From positions 1 to 6,517 of the forward strand of contig JAFGGQ010000167.1 of NCBI GenBank assembly GCA_016930435.1: 6,517 bases of DNA. The letters are read 5' to 3'. Under the pieces are notes generated by a model. The model made no database searches and was not told the origin of the DNA. It saw only the letters and a program-made list of their open reading frames with translations. Origin of the DNA: a bacterium (GTDB lineage: Bacteria > UBP14 > UBA6098 > JAFGQG01). Positions within the stretch are counted from its first letter, which is position 1, and each line of letters opens with the position of its first letter. Of the stretch, positions 1 through 6,517 are shown piece after piece. Position numbers and translations under genes: made by a program.

Positions 1-2297
1 AGCTCAAAGACCTTGAGTACGAACCGCTTTACAACTATTCCCAGGACAAAGAAAAAAAGCATTATGTGATCCTTGCCGATTATGTTACCGTTGAGGACGG
101 TACCGGGATCGTGCATATCGCCCCGGCATTTGGCGCCGAGGACTTTCAGGAAGGGAAAAAGTATGGCCTTCCGGTAGTCCAATTAGTGGACGAGGAGGGG
201 CATATCAAGCCCGAAGCCACTCCCTTCGCCGGAAAAACATTCAAACAAGCCGACCCCCTTATTATCCAGGACCTCGATGACCGCGGCCTGCTTTTCCGGA
301 AGGAGATGGTCGTTCACTCTTACCCCCATTGCTGGCGCTGCGACTCACCTTTGCTGAACTATGCCCGGGCTTCATGGTACATCAAGACTACCGATTACAA
401 GGATAAAATGCTTGCGCAAAATATTAGGATGACCTGGTTTCCTCCCCAGATCGGTGCAGGGCGTTTCGGAGAATGGCTGGAGAATAATGTTGACTGGGCG
501 CTATCACGGGAACGCTTCTGGGGAACGCCACTTAATATCTGGATATGCGAAAAGTGCGAACACAAGGAAAGTATCGAGAGTATCAAGAAACTTGGGGAGA
601 TGGCACGAAAACCCCTGCCCGACGACCTGGACCTGCACCGCCCATTCGTCGATGAAATAATCCTGAAATGCCCCAAATGCGGAGAGGATATGACCCGGGT
701 AAAGGAGATCATCGACTGCTGGTTCGATTCCGGAGCAATGCCCTATGCCCAATATCATTACCCCTTCGAAGAAAAGGAGAACTGGGATAAGCGCTTCCCC
801 GCAGAGTTCATCTGTGAAGGCCTGGACCAGACCCGCGGATGGTTCTATACACTACTCGCAATCTCAACATTCATATCAGGCGAGTCCTCGTATAAAAGGG
901 TAATGGTCAATGGCCTGATTTTGGACAAAAACGGCCAGAAGATGAGCGGCTCACGAGGAAATGCCGCTGACCCATTCAAGATCATCTCACAGTATGGCGC
1001 GGACCCTCTGCGCTGGTACCTTGTATCAGTAAGCCAACCATGGCTGCCTATCCAGTTTGATGAAGAGGTGATAGGGGAGGTTTCCCGGAAGCTTTTCGGA
1101 ACCCTTAAAAACGTTTACTCCTTTTTCTCCATGTACGCTAATATCGATGATTTCAAACCCGATCGGGAATTGAACGAAGTTAAGCTGGAACTGATCGACC
1201 GGTGGATTCTCTCCCGGTTAAATTCCCTGATCAAAGCAGTGGAAACCGGTATGGAGGATTACCAGATAACAAAAACCATTCGCCGTATCAACGATTTCGT
1301 TATCGATGATCTCTCCAACTGGTACGTCAGGCGTAATCGAAGGCGCTTTTGGATCTCCGGATTCGATGAAAGCAAATATGCCGCTTTTTACGTCCTCTGG
1401 AAATGTCTGCTTGAGATAACCAGACTCATCGCACCCGTTGTCCCAATGACCGCCGAATGGTACTGGTCAAGCCTAACCGTCAACAAAGAACTGAGTTATC
1501 CGGAAAGCGTTCACCTTGCGGATTTCCCTGCGTATTCAGACGACTACATTGACTTATCCCTTGAAGAAGAGATGAAATTCGCAATAGAGATCACTGCCTC
1601 TTTACGGGCAGCCCGAAACAAAGCCCGGTTAAAGATACGACAGCCCCTCCGAAAAGCGATCGTAGTTGAAAGCAATAGAAAACTGGGAGAAGAAATAATA
1701 GATATTATAAGGAAAGAGATCAATATTAAGGATATCGAGATCACCGCTGATCAAAGTAAACTGATGGACCTTAAAGGCGATCCCAATTTCAAAAAACTCG
1801 GACCAAAATTCGGCGGAGAAGCCCCCAAAATAGCAGAATTGATCAAGCGATTATCCCCCGGAGATCTATCCCATTTAAAAGAAAAGGGTGAATTGGAAGT
1901 GACCGTGGAAGAGAAGCAGCTTCAATTGACTTCAGACCTGGTCATTTTTGGAACCCAATATTCACCACAATATACCATTGTGGAAGAAAACGAATTGGTA
2001 GTAGGCCTGAATACCGAATTAGATGATGAACTGATCAACGAGGGTTTTGCACGGGAGATCGTCAATAAGATCCAGAACTCACGGAAGAATGCTGATTTTA
2101 AGGTGACTGACCGCATTGTGGTGGGGTTGATCTCCACTATGAAAATACAACGGGCATTGGAAATTCATGGTGATTATATTAAGAACGAAACCTTAACCGA
2201 GGAAATAAAGCAAGGGGAACTCCGGGATGCGCAATGGAAAGAAGAATGGAATATCAATGGGGAACCAGCTGCAATTTCCTTGAAAGTCTTCGGGTAA
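1..2297 (+). CDS. ileS: Isoleucine--tRNA ligase, 5'-truncated by the window edge
   Basis: Charges tRNA-Ile with isoleucine in the cytoplasm and edits mischarged valine. The frame is open from base 3, giving 764 codons to TAA at 2295-2297. Family members of this type are about 1,050 residues, so roughly 280 N-terminal residues, including the HIGH motif, lie outside the window. Visible in order: the end of the CP1 editing domain (GTGIVHIAPAFGAED, with the conserved editing Asp at 141-143); CWRC at 330-341; the LSRERFWGTPL block near 500-530; a four-Cys zinc ribbon (CEKC at 546-557, CPKC at 669-680); DCWFDSG; DQTRGWF; the KMSKS-equivalent loop, here KMSGS, at 939-953; the anticodon-binding helical domain with NWYVRRNRRRFW near 1318-1350; and the C-terminal extension typical of the family. 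The motif succession closely follows Thermus IleRS, so I assign it to the IleS2 class. The start codon is not in the window; internal GTG 66 is not the true start. Confidence 0.97.
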   Translation, partial: LKDLEYEPLYNYSQDKEKKHYVILADYVTVEDGTGIVHIAPAFGAEDFQEGKKYGLPVVQLVDEEGHIKPEATPFAGKTFKQADPLIIQDLDDRGLLFRKEMVVHSYPHCWRCDSPLLNYARASWYIKTTDYKDKMLAQNIRMTWFPPQIGAGRFGEWLENNVDWALSRERFWGTPLNIWICEKCEHKESIESIKKLGEMARKPLPDDLDLHRPFVDEIILKCPKCGEDMTRVKEIIDCWFDSGAMPYAQYHYPFEEKENWDKRFPAEFICEGLDQTRGWFYTLLAISTFISGESSYKRVMVNGLILDKNGQKMSGSRGNAADPFKIISQYGADPLRWYLVSVSQPWLPIQFDEEVIGEVSRKLFGTLKNVYSFFSMYANIDDFKPDRELNEVKLELIDRWILSRLNSLIKAVETGMEDYQITKTIRRINDFVIDDLSNWYVRRNRRRFWISGFDESKYAAFYVLWKCLLEITRLIAPVVPMTAEWYWSSLTVNKELSYPESVHLADFPAYSDDYIDLSLEEEMKFAIEITASLRAARNKARLKIRQPLRKAIVVESNRKLGEEIIDIIRKEINIKDIEITADQSKLMDLKGDPNFKKLGPKFGGEAPKIAELIKRLSPGDLSHLKEKGELEVTVEEKQLQLTSDLVIFGTQYSPQYTIVEENELVVGLNTELDDELINEGFAREIVNKIQNSRKNADFKVTDRIVVGLISTMKIQRALEIHGDYIKNETLTEEIKQGELRDAQWKEEWNINGEPAAISLKVFG

Positions 2298-2304
2298 AAT
2301 GATT

Positions 2305-2336
2305 TTAAAAAGGAAAATAGGGATTAAAAAGGAAGG
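2305..2336 (+). promoter_or_regulatory. Duplicated A-tract/Shine-Dalgarno leader of the zinc-finger gene
   Basis: The 11-base word TTAAAAAGGAA occurs at 2305-2315 and again at 2324-2334. The second copy continues into GGAAGG (2331-2336), which lies 7 bases before ATG 2344, a normal Shine-Dalgarno spacing. This decides the start at 2344 over ATG 2299. The first copy has no ATG, GTG or TTG at a useful distance. A similar word (TTTAAAAAAGGAG, 2769-2781) precedes ftsH. Confidence 0.6.
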
Positions 2337-2343
2337 TCAATTG

Positions 2344-2760
2344 ATGCAAAAGGATGAACTTAAGAAGTACGAGGATCTCTTATTAAAAGAAAGGCAGGAG
2401 ATCCTGGAGGATATAACCGAATTGGAGGCTGTTTCCCAATCGGGTTCGCTGCAGGAACGCACCGGTGAGATCTCTTCTATAACTACCCATCCCGCGGACC
2501 GGGTATCCGATTCAATCGAGCAGGAACAAACCTATAATCTGGCGACTATGGAAGGGGAGATACTCTACCAGATCGATGAGGCCCTTATGCGCCTCAGAAA
2601 AGGCAAATTCGGTAAATGCAGTAAATGTGGGAAACCTATCGATCAGAAGAGACTGGAAGCAATACCTTATGCAGAATTATGTTTGGAATGCAAGCGGGAC
2701 AGCGAGATGGAAATGGAGGTTGAAGTAGGGTATTTCAGAGAAGAAGAACCCGAGGAATAA
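2344..2760 (+). CDS. TraR/DksA family C4-type zinc-finger protein
   Basis: Probable RNA polymerase secondary-channel regulator; in E. coli, DksA works with ppGpp to reset promoter activity. The start at ATG 2344 (138 residues) is favoured by GGAAGG 7 bases upstream. An in-frame ATG at 2299, two bases after the ileS stop codon, would add 15 basic residues but has no ribosome site. Residues 1-30 form a charged N-terminal helix and about 55-90 a second helix, the expected antiparallel coiled coil. The four-Cys zinc finger is C92-x2-C95-x17-C113-x2-C116, with GKPI, RLEAIP and the LCLEC ending typical of the family. The tail (121-138) is highly acidic. The tip region reads HPADRV (49-54) where E. 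coli DksA has DPVDRA, so one of the two tip aspartates is His. That resembles TraR/YteA-type family members more than classical DksA, so a true DksA role is inferred. It lies 46 bases after ileS and 50 before ftsH. Confidence 0.9.
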   Translation: MQKDELKKYEDLLLKERQEILEDITELEAVSQSGSLQERTGEISSITTHPADRVSDSIEQEQTYNLATMEGEILYQIDEALMRLRKGKFGKCSKCGKPIDQKRLEAIPYAELCLECKRDSEMEMEVEVGYFREEEPEE

Positions 2761-2775
2761 AATTAACCTTTAAAA

Positions 2776-2810
2776 AAGGAGTCTGGGGTTTTCCAAAATC
2801 CCATGATTTA
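2776..2810 (+). promoter_or_regulatory. ftsH leader: distant Shine-Dalgarno plus intervening hairpin
   Basis: A good Shine-Dalgarno, AAGGAG (2776-2781), ends 29 bases before ATG 2811, too far for normal use, and no in-frame start codon lies nearer. Between them is an inverted repeat: TGGGGTTT (2784-2791) pairs with AAATCCCA (2796-2803), eight pairs including one G-U, around a UCCA loop. Removing the hairpin leaves 9 bases (TC plus TGATTTA) between Shine-Dalgarno and start. The dyad and the distances are seen directly; a role in initiation is inferred. No T-run follows, so it is not a plus-strand intrinsic terminator. Confidence 0.55.
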
Positions 2811-4721
2811 ATGAATACAAATAAACCTGATAATAAAATTCCCTCCGACCAAAACAAATGGAAAGGCTGGACCAAGAGCTTGATCGTTTGGCTGGTCATC
2901 CTGGCGGTAGTGATCATCTTTGCGCAATATTTCTCTCAGATGAAAACCGAACCGGAGATAACCTATTCACAGTTCATGGACCTGGTTGAGGAGGGTACCG
3001 TCGAAAGTATAGTTTTCGAGGAAAAAGATATCACAGGTGAACTTCGGAAGGAAGTCAGCCTGAACATTGATGGTCGTTCGGTTACTTTGGATAAGTTCAA
3101 ACTGCACATCCCTTTTGATGATCCGGATCTGGTCAGGGAACTAAAGGGAAAGGGCATTTCGGTGAATGCACGGAAGGTTACTTCCAATTGGCTTCAGATA
3201 TTGATCGGTGTACTGCCCTGGTTACTGCTGGTGTTTTTATGGTTTGGAATGATCCGCCAGATGCGCGGCGGTCAGAAAGGGATATTCAGTTTCGGCAAAA
3301 GCCGCGCCAAGACCATTTCTCCGGACCGCACCAAGGTTACTTTTGATAATGTCGCCGGGGTAGAGGAAGCCAAACAGGACCTGGAGGAGATCATTGAATA
3401 TCTTAAGAATCCCCTGAAGTTTTCCCGTTTGGGTGGTAAGGTTCCCAAAGGGGTTTTATTGGTAGGTCCACCGGGCACCGGTAAGACGCTCCTGGCACGG
3501 GCCGTTGCCGGCGAAGCGGAAGTCCCTTTTTTTTCCATGAGCGGCTCTGATTTTGTTGAGATGTTCGTAGGAGTAGGCGCATCCCGTGTAAGAGACCTGT
3601 TTTTGGAAGGGAAGAAGAACAGTCCCTGTATTATCTTTATCGATGAGATTGATGCGGTGGGGAGACAACGAGGCACCGGATTAGGAGGGGGCCACGACGA
3701 ACGTGAGCAGACCCTTAATCAATTGCTCTCCGAGATGGATGGTTTCGAACCCAATGAGGGAGTGATAATGCTGGCTGCCACCAACCGCCCGGATGTTCTC
3801 GACCCGGCGTTGCTGAGACCGGGCCGCTTCGACCGCAGGATAATTATCCCCCGGCCGGACGTTAGGGGACGGTGGGGAATACTTAAGGTGCATACCGCAA
3901 AGATCCCGCTCTCCGAAGATGTGGACCTTAAACTATTAGCCAAAGGGACACCCGGACTTTCAGGCGCAGACCTGGCTAACATCGTCAATGAAGCTGCATT
4001 GCTGGCAGCCCGAAAGGATAAAAACCAGGTAGATATGATCGACTTCGAAGAGGCCAAAGACAAGGTAATGATGGGCGCAGAACGAAGGTCTATGGTAATT
4101 ATGCCCGAAGAAAAAAAGATTACTGCCTATCATGAAGCCGGTCACGCTCTGGTGAGTAAATTGATTCCGGGTTCCGATCCGGTGCACAAGGTAACCATAA
4201 TTCCCCGGGGTTTAGCACTTGGAGTTACACATTACCTGCCCCAGAATGACCGTTGGATCTATCCCAGAACCTACCTTGAAGCCAAGCTGGTTCACCTCCT
4301 TGGTGGCCGGGCCGCTGAAACAGTGGTATTTAAAGACATTTCCACCGGGGCAGGGAACGATATTCAACAGGCTACTGAATTGGCCAGGAAAATGGTAACC
4401 CAATGGGGCATGAGCGAAAAATTGGGCCCACTGGATGTCTCCGAAACGGATGAAGAGGTCTTTCTGGGCCGTGAATTGGTCAGGGGCCGAAGGGTAAGTG
4501 AACAAACCGCCCTGCTTGTAGATGAAGAGATAAAGCGGCTGGTCACTAATGCGCTGGATAAAGCGTTAAGCTTGATAAAGGAGAATCTGGAAGTACTCCA
4601 TAAACTGGCGGAAGCACTGCTGGAACAGGAAATCTTAGACGCCGATCAAATCGATGAAATTATGGGAATAGCAAAACCCAATGATTCTGGAGAAGCTAAA
4701 GAAGCGCCGCAAAAGGCTTGA
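2811..4721 (+). CDS. ftsH: ATP-dependent zinc metalloprotease FtsH
   Basis: Membrane-anchored AAA+ protease, expected to be a hexamer, that extracts and degrades misfolded membrane proteins and selected cytoplasmic regulators. It has 636 residues, close to E. coli FtsH (644). TM1 spans about 23-41, an extracytoplasmic domain about 42-125, and TM2 about 127-147, followed by a basic linker. The AAA+ domain has Walker A GPPGTGKT (219-226), Walker B IIFIDE with D278/E279, the pore motif FVGVGA, and the second region of homology with N325 and arginine fingers R339 and R342 in RPGRFDR. The peptidase domain has HEAGH (441-445) and the third zinc ligand D517 in GNDIQQAT. All catalytic residues are present, so it should be active. 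The block usually reading GPLAFG is GPLDVS here, a small departure. The next Met comes only after TM1, so ATG 2811 is the start despite its displaced ribosome site. Its 3' end overlaps folP by 41 bases. Confidence 0.98.
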   Translation: MNTNKPDNKIPSDQNKWKGWTKSLIVWLVILAVVIIFAQYFSQMKTEPEITYSQFMDLVEEGTVESIVFEEKDITGELRKEVSLNIDGRSVTLDKFKLHIPFDDPDLVRELKGKGISVNARKVTSNWLQILIGVLPWLLLVFLWFGMIRQMRGGQKGIFSFGKSRAKTISPDRTKVTFDNVAGVEEAKQDLEEIIEYLKNPLKFSRLGGKVPKGVLLVGPPGTGKTLLARAVAGEAEVPFFSMSGSDFVEMFVGVGASRVRDLFLEGKKNSPCIIFIDEIDAVGRQRGTGLGGGHDEREQTLNQLLSEMDGFEPNEGVIMLAATNRPDVLDPALLRPGRFDRRIIIPRPDVRGRWGILKVHTAKIPLSEDVDLKLLAKGTPGLSGADLANIVNEAALLAARKDKNQVDMIDFEEAKDKVMMGAERRSMVIMPEEKKITAYHEAGHALVSKLIPGSDPVHKVTIIPRGLALGVTHYLPQNDRWIYPRTYLEAKLVHLLGGRAAETVVFKDISTGAGNDIQQATELARKMVTQWGMSEKLGPLDVSETDEEVFLGRELVRGRRVSEQTALLVDEEIKRLVTNALDKALSLIKENLEVLHKLAEALLEQEILDADQIDEIMGIAKPNDSGEAKEAPQKA

Positions 4722-5529
4722 CCCCCCACTACTTATGGGTATCCTGAATTTTACACCCGATTCTTTCTCGGATGGTGGGGTATTTTTTGATCAAGAAAAA
4801 GCCCTTGAACATTGCCTCGATATGGTCGAGGCGGGTGCTTATATCATCGATATCGGCGGTGAGTCCACCCGCCCGGGTTCAGAGCCGGTCAGCCTGCAGG
4901 ATGAAGCGGGTAGGACTATACCCCTTATCCGGGCACTGCGCAAACGGTCTAATGTAACCATTTCCATCGATACATATAAAGCAGAGGTTGCAAAACAAGC
5001 CCTGAATGCCGGCGCAAATATGGTTAATGACATAAGCGGATTGACTTTCGATTCGGATATGGGACCCTTGTTAGCCAAATACGACTGCCCGGTGATTGTT
5101 TCACATATACAGGGAACCCCCCGGAATATGCAAAAAAAACCTTTCTATGTCGATGTGCTTCAAGAGATTAAAGAGTATTTCCTGGAACGACTTGAATATT
5201 GTGACCGGATAGATGTGAATAGGGATAATGTAATCTTGGATACCGGGATCGGTTTTGGAAAAAGGTTGGAAGATAATCTGAAATTAGTCGCTAATCCCGG
5301 GTTCTTCGAGGATCTGGGTCAGCCACTCTTGTATGGTACTTCCCGTAAATCCTTTATTGGTCAACTGCTGGATGAACCCGACCCTCGGCAGAGAGAAACC
5401 GGGTCAATGGCGACCTTTGCCTGGTTAGCTTTGGCCGGAGTCGATATTCTAAGGGTTCATGATGTTAAAAAAGTAATGCAGTTTTTTAAAGTGCTCTTCA
5501 ATATTAAAAATCAGCTCTATGATGCTTAA
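4681..5529 (+). CDS. folP: Dihydropteroate synthase
   Basis: Condenses 6-hydroxymethyl-7,8-dihydropterin diphosphate with p-aminobenzoate to give 7,8-dihydropteroate in folate synthesis; it is the sulfonamide target. It has 282 residues forming one TIM-barrel pterin-binding domain. Motifs: MGILNFTPDSFSDGG (19-33), IDIGGESTRPG (56-66), IDT (96-98), NDISG (116-120), HIQGTPRNMQ (142-151), DTGIGFGK (187-194), GTSRKSFIG (219-227) and RVHDV (258-262). The residues usually linked to sulfonamide response (DSFSDGG loop, Pro65) are intact and there is no insertion after the STRPG loop of the Sul type, so nothing suggests built-in resistance. Mild departures are Thr for Pro in DPGIGFG and Ser/Ile around His142 where Met is common. 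ATG 4681 lies inside the end of ftsH in the +1 frame with no clear Shine-Dalgarno, suggesting translational coupling. ATG 4735 (Met19) would start right at the first strand and is less likely. Confidence 0.97.
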   Translation: MILEKLKKRRKRLDPPLLMGILNFTPDSFSDGGVFFDQEKALEHCLDMVEAGAYIIDIGGESTRPGSEPVSLQDEAGRTIPLIRALRKRSNVTISIDTYKAEVAKQALNAGANMVNDISGLTFDSDMGPLLAKYDCPVIVSHIQGTPRNMQKKPFYVDVLQEIKEYFLERLEYCDRIDVNRDNVILDTGIGFGKRLEDNLKLVANPGFFEDLGQPLLYGTSRKSFIGQLLDEPDPRQRETGSMATFAWLALAGVDILRVHDVKKVMQFFKVLFNIKNQLYDA

Positions 5530-5585
5530 CTTTGCTCTAAAATTTTTTTCCTTGTCATTTTTCCTGTAATTACCATATTTATTGC
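5530..5585 (+). promoter_or_regulatory. AT-rich folP-cdaA gap with a weak candidate promoter
   Basis: These 56 bases are strongly AT-rich and hold no Shine-Dalgarno near ATG 5586. TTGTCA (5552-5557) resembles a -35 box, and CATATT (5574-5579), 16 bases on, matches four of six bases of a -10 box. A transcript starting about seven bases after that would begin at or near the cdaA ATG, which would make it leaderless. The match is weak and AT-rich sequence gives such hits by chance. I see no hairpin and no terminator here. Confidence 0.2.
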
Positions 5586-6368
5586 ATGGAATTTCTTAAG
5601 ATATTCTTTATCGAAATAACCCTTTTCGATCTGCTGGATATAATCATCGTTGCGGTAATATTCTATCAGCTGATCAGGATCATGAAGGGGACAAGGGCTA
5701 TTCAGATGCTTATTGGTCTGGGGATAATCCTGATCATTGCATTTGTTTCTACCTGGCTTCGGATGGAAACCCTGCAATGGCTGGTGGGGAAATTGGGCAC
5801 CGCGTGGGTAATAGTATTTCTGATACTTTTCCAGCCGGAGTTACGGAATATATTAGCACGGTTGGGGACGAATCCAATCGTGAGGCGTTTTTTCCCGGTC
5901 AAGGAGTCCCGCATCGCGAACAAAATAGTTGACGCTGTGCGCTTTTTTACCAACCGCAACATCGGGGCTTTGATCGTGATCGAGCGGGAGATCGGGTTGG
6001 GGGGCTTTATCCAGACAGGGAAAACCCTTAATGCTGATCTTAATCCGGACCTTCTAACTACTATTTTCTATCCTAATTCACCACTTCATGATGGAGCGGT
6101 GATCATTCAGCGTGACCGGATAATGGCTGCCGGCTGCACCTTGCCTCTAACCGAGAATCCCCGTTATCAAAAGACCTTGGGTATGCGTCATAAGGCTGCT
6201 GTAGGTTTGACCGAATCTACAGATGCCATAGTCATAGTAGTTTCCGAAGAAACTGGGCAGATCTCTATTTCAATGCAGGGTTATCTGAGGCGGAATGTTT
6301 CGATCTCGACCCTGGAGAGGCTGCTTGAATTATTGTTGAAGAAAAGTATAGACAGGGATAAATTATAA
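5586..6368 (+). CDS. cdaA: Membrane diadenylate cyclase CdaA (DAC domain)
   Basis: Makes cyclic di-AMP from two ATP at the cytoplasmic membrane; the messenger commonly controls potassium and osmolyte uptake and wall homeostasis. It has 260 residues. Three hydrophobic helices lie at about 14-33, 38-57 and 62-82, followed by FQPELRNILARLG (82-94), the usual link into the DisA_N/DAC domain (about 105-250). Catalytic signatures are SPLHDGAVII with DGA at 169-171 and GMRHKAAVGLTE with RHK at 201-203. The family norm is GTRHRAA, so the second Arg of RHR is Lys and the preceding Thr is Met. Both are notable, but the Lys is conservative and the rest of the domain is intact, so activity is expected. 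No YbbR-type regulator (cdaR) and no glmM follow, unlike Firmicutes; folP lies directly upstream and obgE 33 bases downstream. ATG 5586 gives the expected N-terminus but has no ribosome binding site. Confidence 0.96.
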   Translation: MEFLKIFFIEITLFDLLDIIIVAVIFYQLIRIMKGTRAIQMLIGLGIILIIAFVSTWLRMETLQWLVGKLGTAWVIVFLILFQPELRNILARLGTNPIVRRFFPVKESRIANKIVDAVRFFTNRNIGALIVIEREIGLGGFIQTGKTLNADLNPDLLTTIFYPNSPLHDGAVIIQRDRIMAAGCTLPLTENPRYQKTLGMRHKAAVGLTESTDAIVIVVSEETGQISISMQGYLRRNVSISTLERLLELLLKKSIDRDKL

Positions 6369-6371
6369 TAA

Positions 6372-6517
<146 letters not shown>

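Noticed and set aside
395-712. Minus-strand open frame of 105 codons inside ileS
   Set aside because: It is opposite the conserved zinc-ribbon and WGTPL region of ileS, with no recognisable domain or ribosome site; shadow frame.
2299-2343. Upstream ATG 2299 as start of the zinc-finger gene, two bases after the ileS stop
   Set aside because: No Shine-Dalgarno precedes it, the added 15 residues are not part of the family, and GGAAGG is ideally placed for ATG 2344. Coupled initiation at 2299 cannot be wholly excluded.
2784-2803. ftsH leader hairpin as an intrinsic terminator
   Set aside because: No T-run follows on the plus strand and the stem is short and half A-T; on the minus strand the T-run is separated from the stem by several bases and no gene would need it.
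2803-2813. Two-codon reading frame ATG ATT TAA whose stop overlaps the ftsH ATG (TAATG)
   Set aside because: It could couple translation to ftsH, but ATG 2803 is 21 bases from AAGGAG and partly inside the hairpin, so there is no support that it is used.
3272-3676. Minus-strand open frame of 134 codons inside ftsH
   Set aside because: It lies opposite the conserved AAA+ core, has low-complexity Ser/Arg/Pro-rich wording and no family motif; it is a shadow of ftsH codon bias.
4772-4957. Plus-strand open frame of 61 codons inside folP
   Set aside because: It is out of frame with the clearly conserved folP motifs and resembles no family; shadow frame.

Overview
This is a compact run of six housekeeping genes, all on the plus strand, cut at both ends by the window. 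In order: the 3' three quarters of ileS (isoleucyl-tRNA synthetase), a DksA/TraR-type zinc-finger gene, ftsH (membrane AAA+ metalloprotease), folP (dihydropteroate synthase), cdaA (membrane diadenylate cyclase) and the first 38 codons of obgE (ribosome-associated GTPase). No mobile element, CRISPR array, RNA gene or clear intrinsic terminator is visible. The longest stretch without a gene is 56 bases, so the six genes are probably one transcription unit, possibly with internal promoters.

The organism is a bacterium. The IleS belongs to the Thermus/eukaryote-like class (IleS2). The order ileS followed by a TraR/DksA gene recalls Bacteroidota, where lspA usually comes next; here ftsH does. The ftsH-folP pairing is shared with gammaproteobacteria, and folP-cdaA adjacency is known from Bacteroidota-like genomes. 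The mixture suggests an FCB-type or other deep-branching, possibly uncultured, Gram-negative-like lineage. This is inference from gene order and motifs remembered from the families, with no database search behind it. Ribosome binding sites are mixed: strong for the zinc-finger gene, displaced for ftsH, and not visible for folP, cdaA and obgE.

Functionally the cluster joins translation fidelity (ileS), membrane protein quality control (ftsH), folate synthesis (folP) and three proteins tied to nucleotide signalling: a DksA-like RNA polymerase secondary-channel candidate (DksA is the ppGpp partner in E. coli), the c-di-AMP synthase CdaA, and Obg, a GTPase known to bind ppGpp in some species. Whether that grouping means co-regulation is open.

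I see no previously undescribed system. The most specific unusual signal is a 20-base hairpin between a good Shine-Dalgarno sequence and the ftsH start codon. Looping it out would bring a 29-base gap down to 9 bases. Other points are a KMSGS variant of the IleS KMSKS motif, an RHK variant of the CdaA RHR motif, a 41-base ftsH/folP overlap, and the absence of cdaR and glmM next to cdaA.
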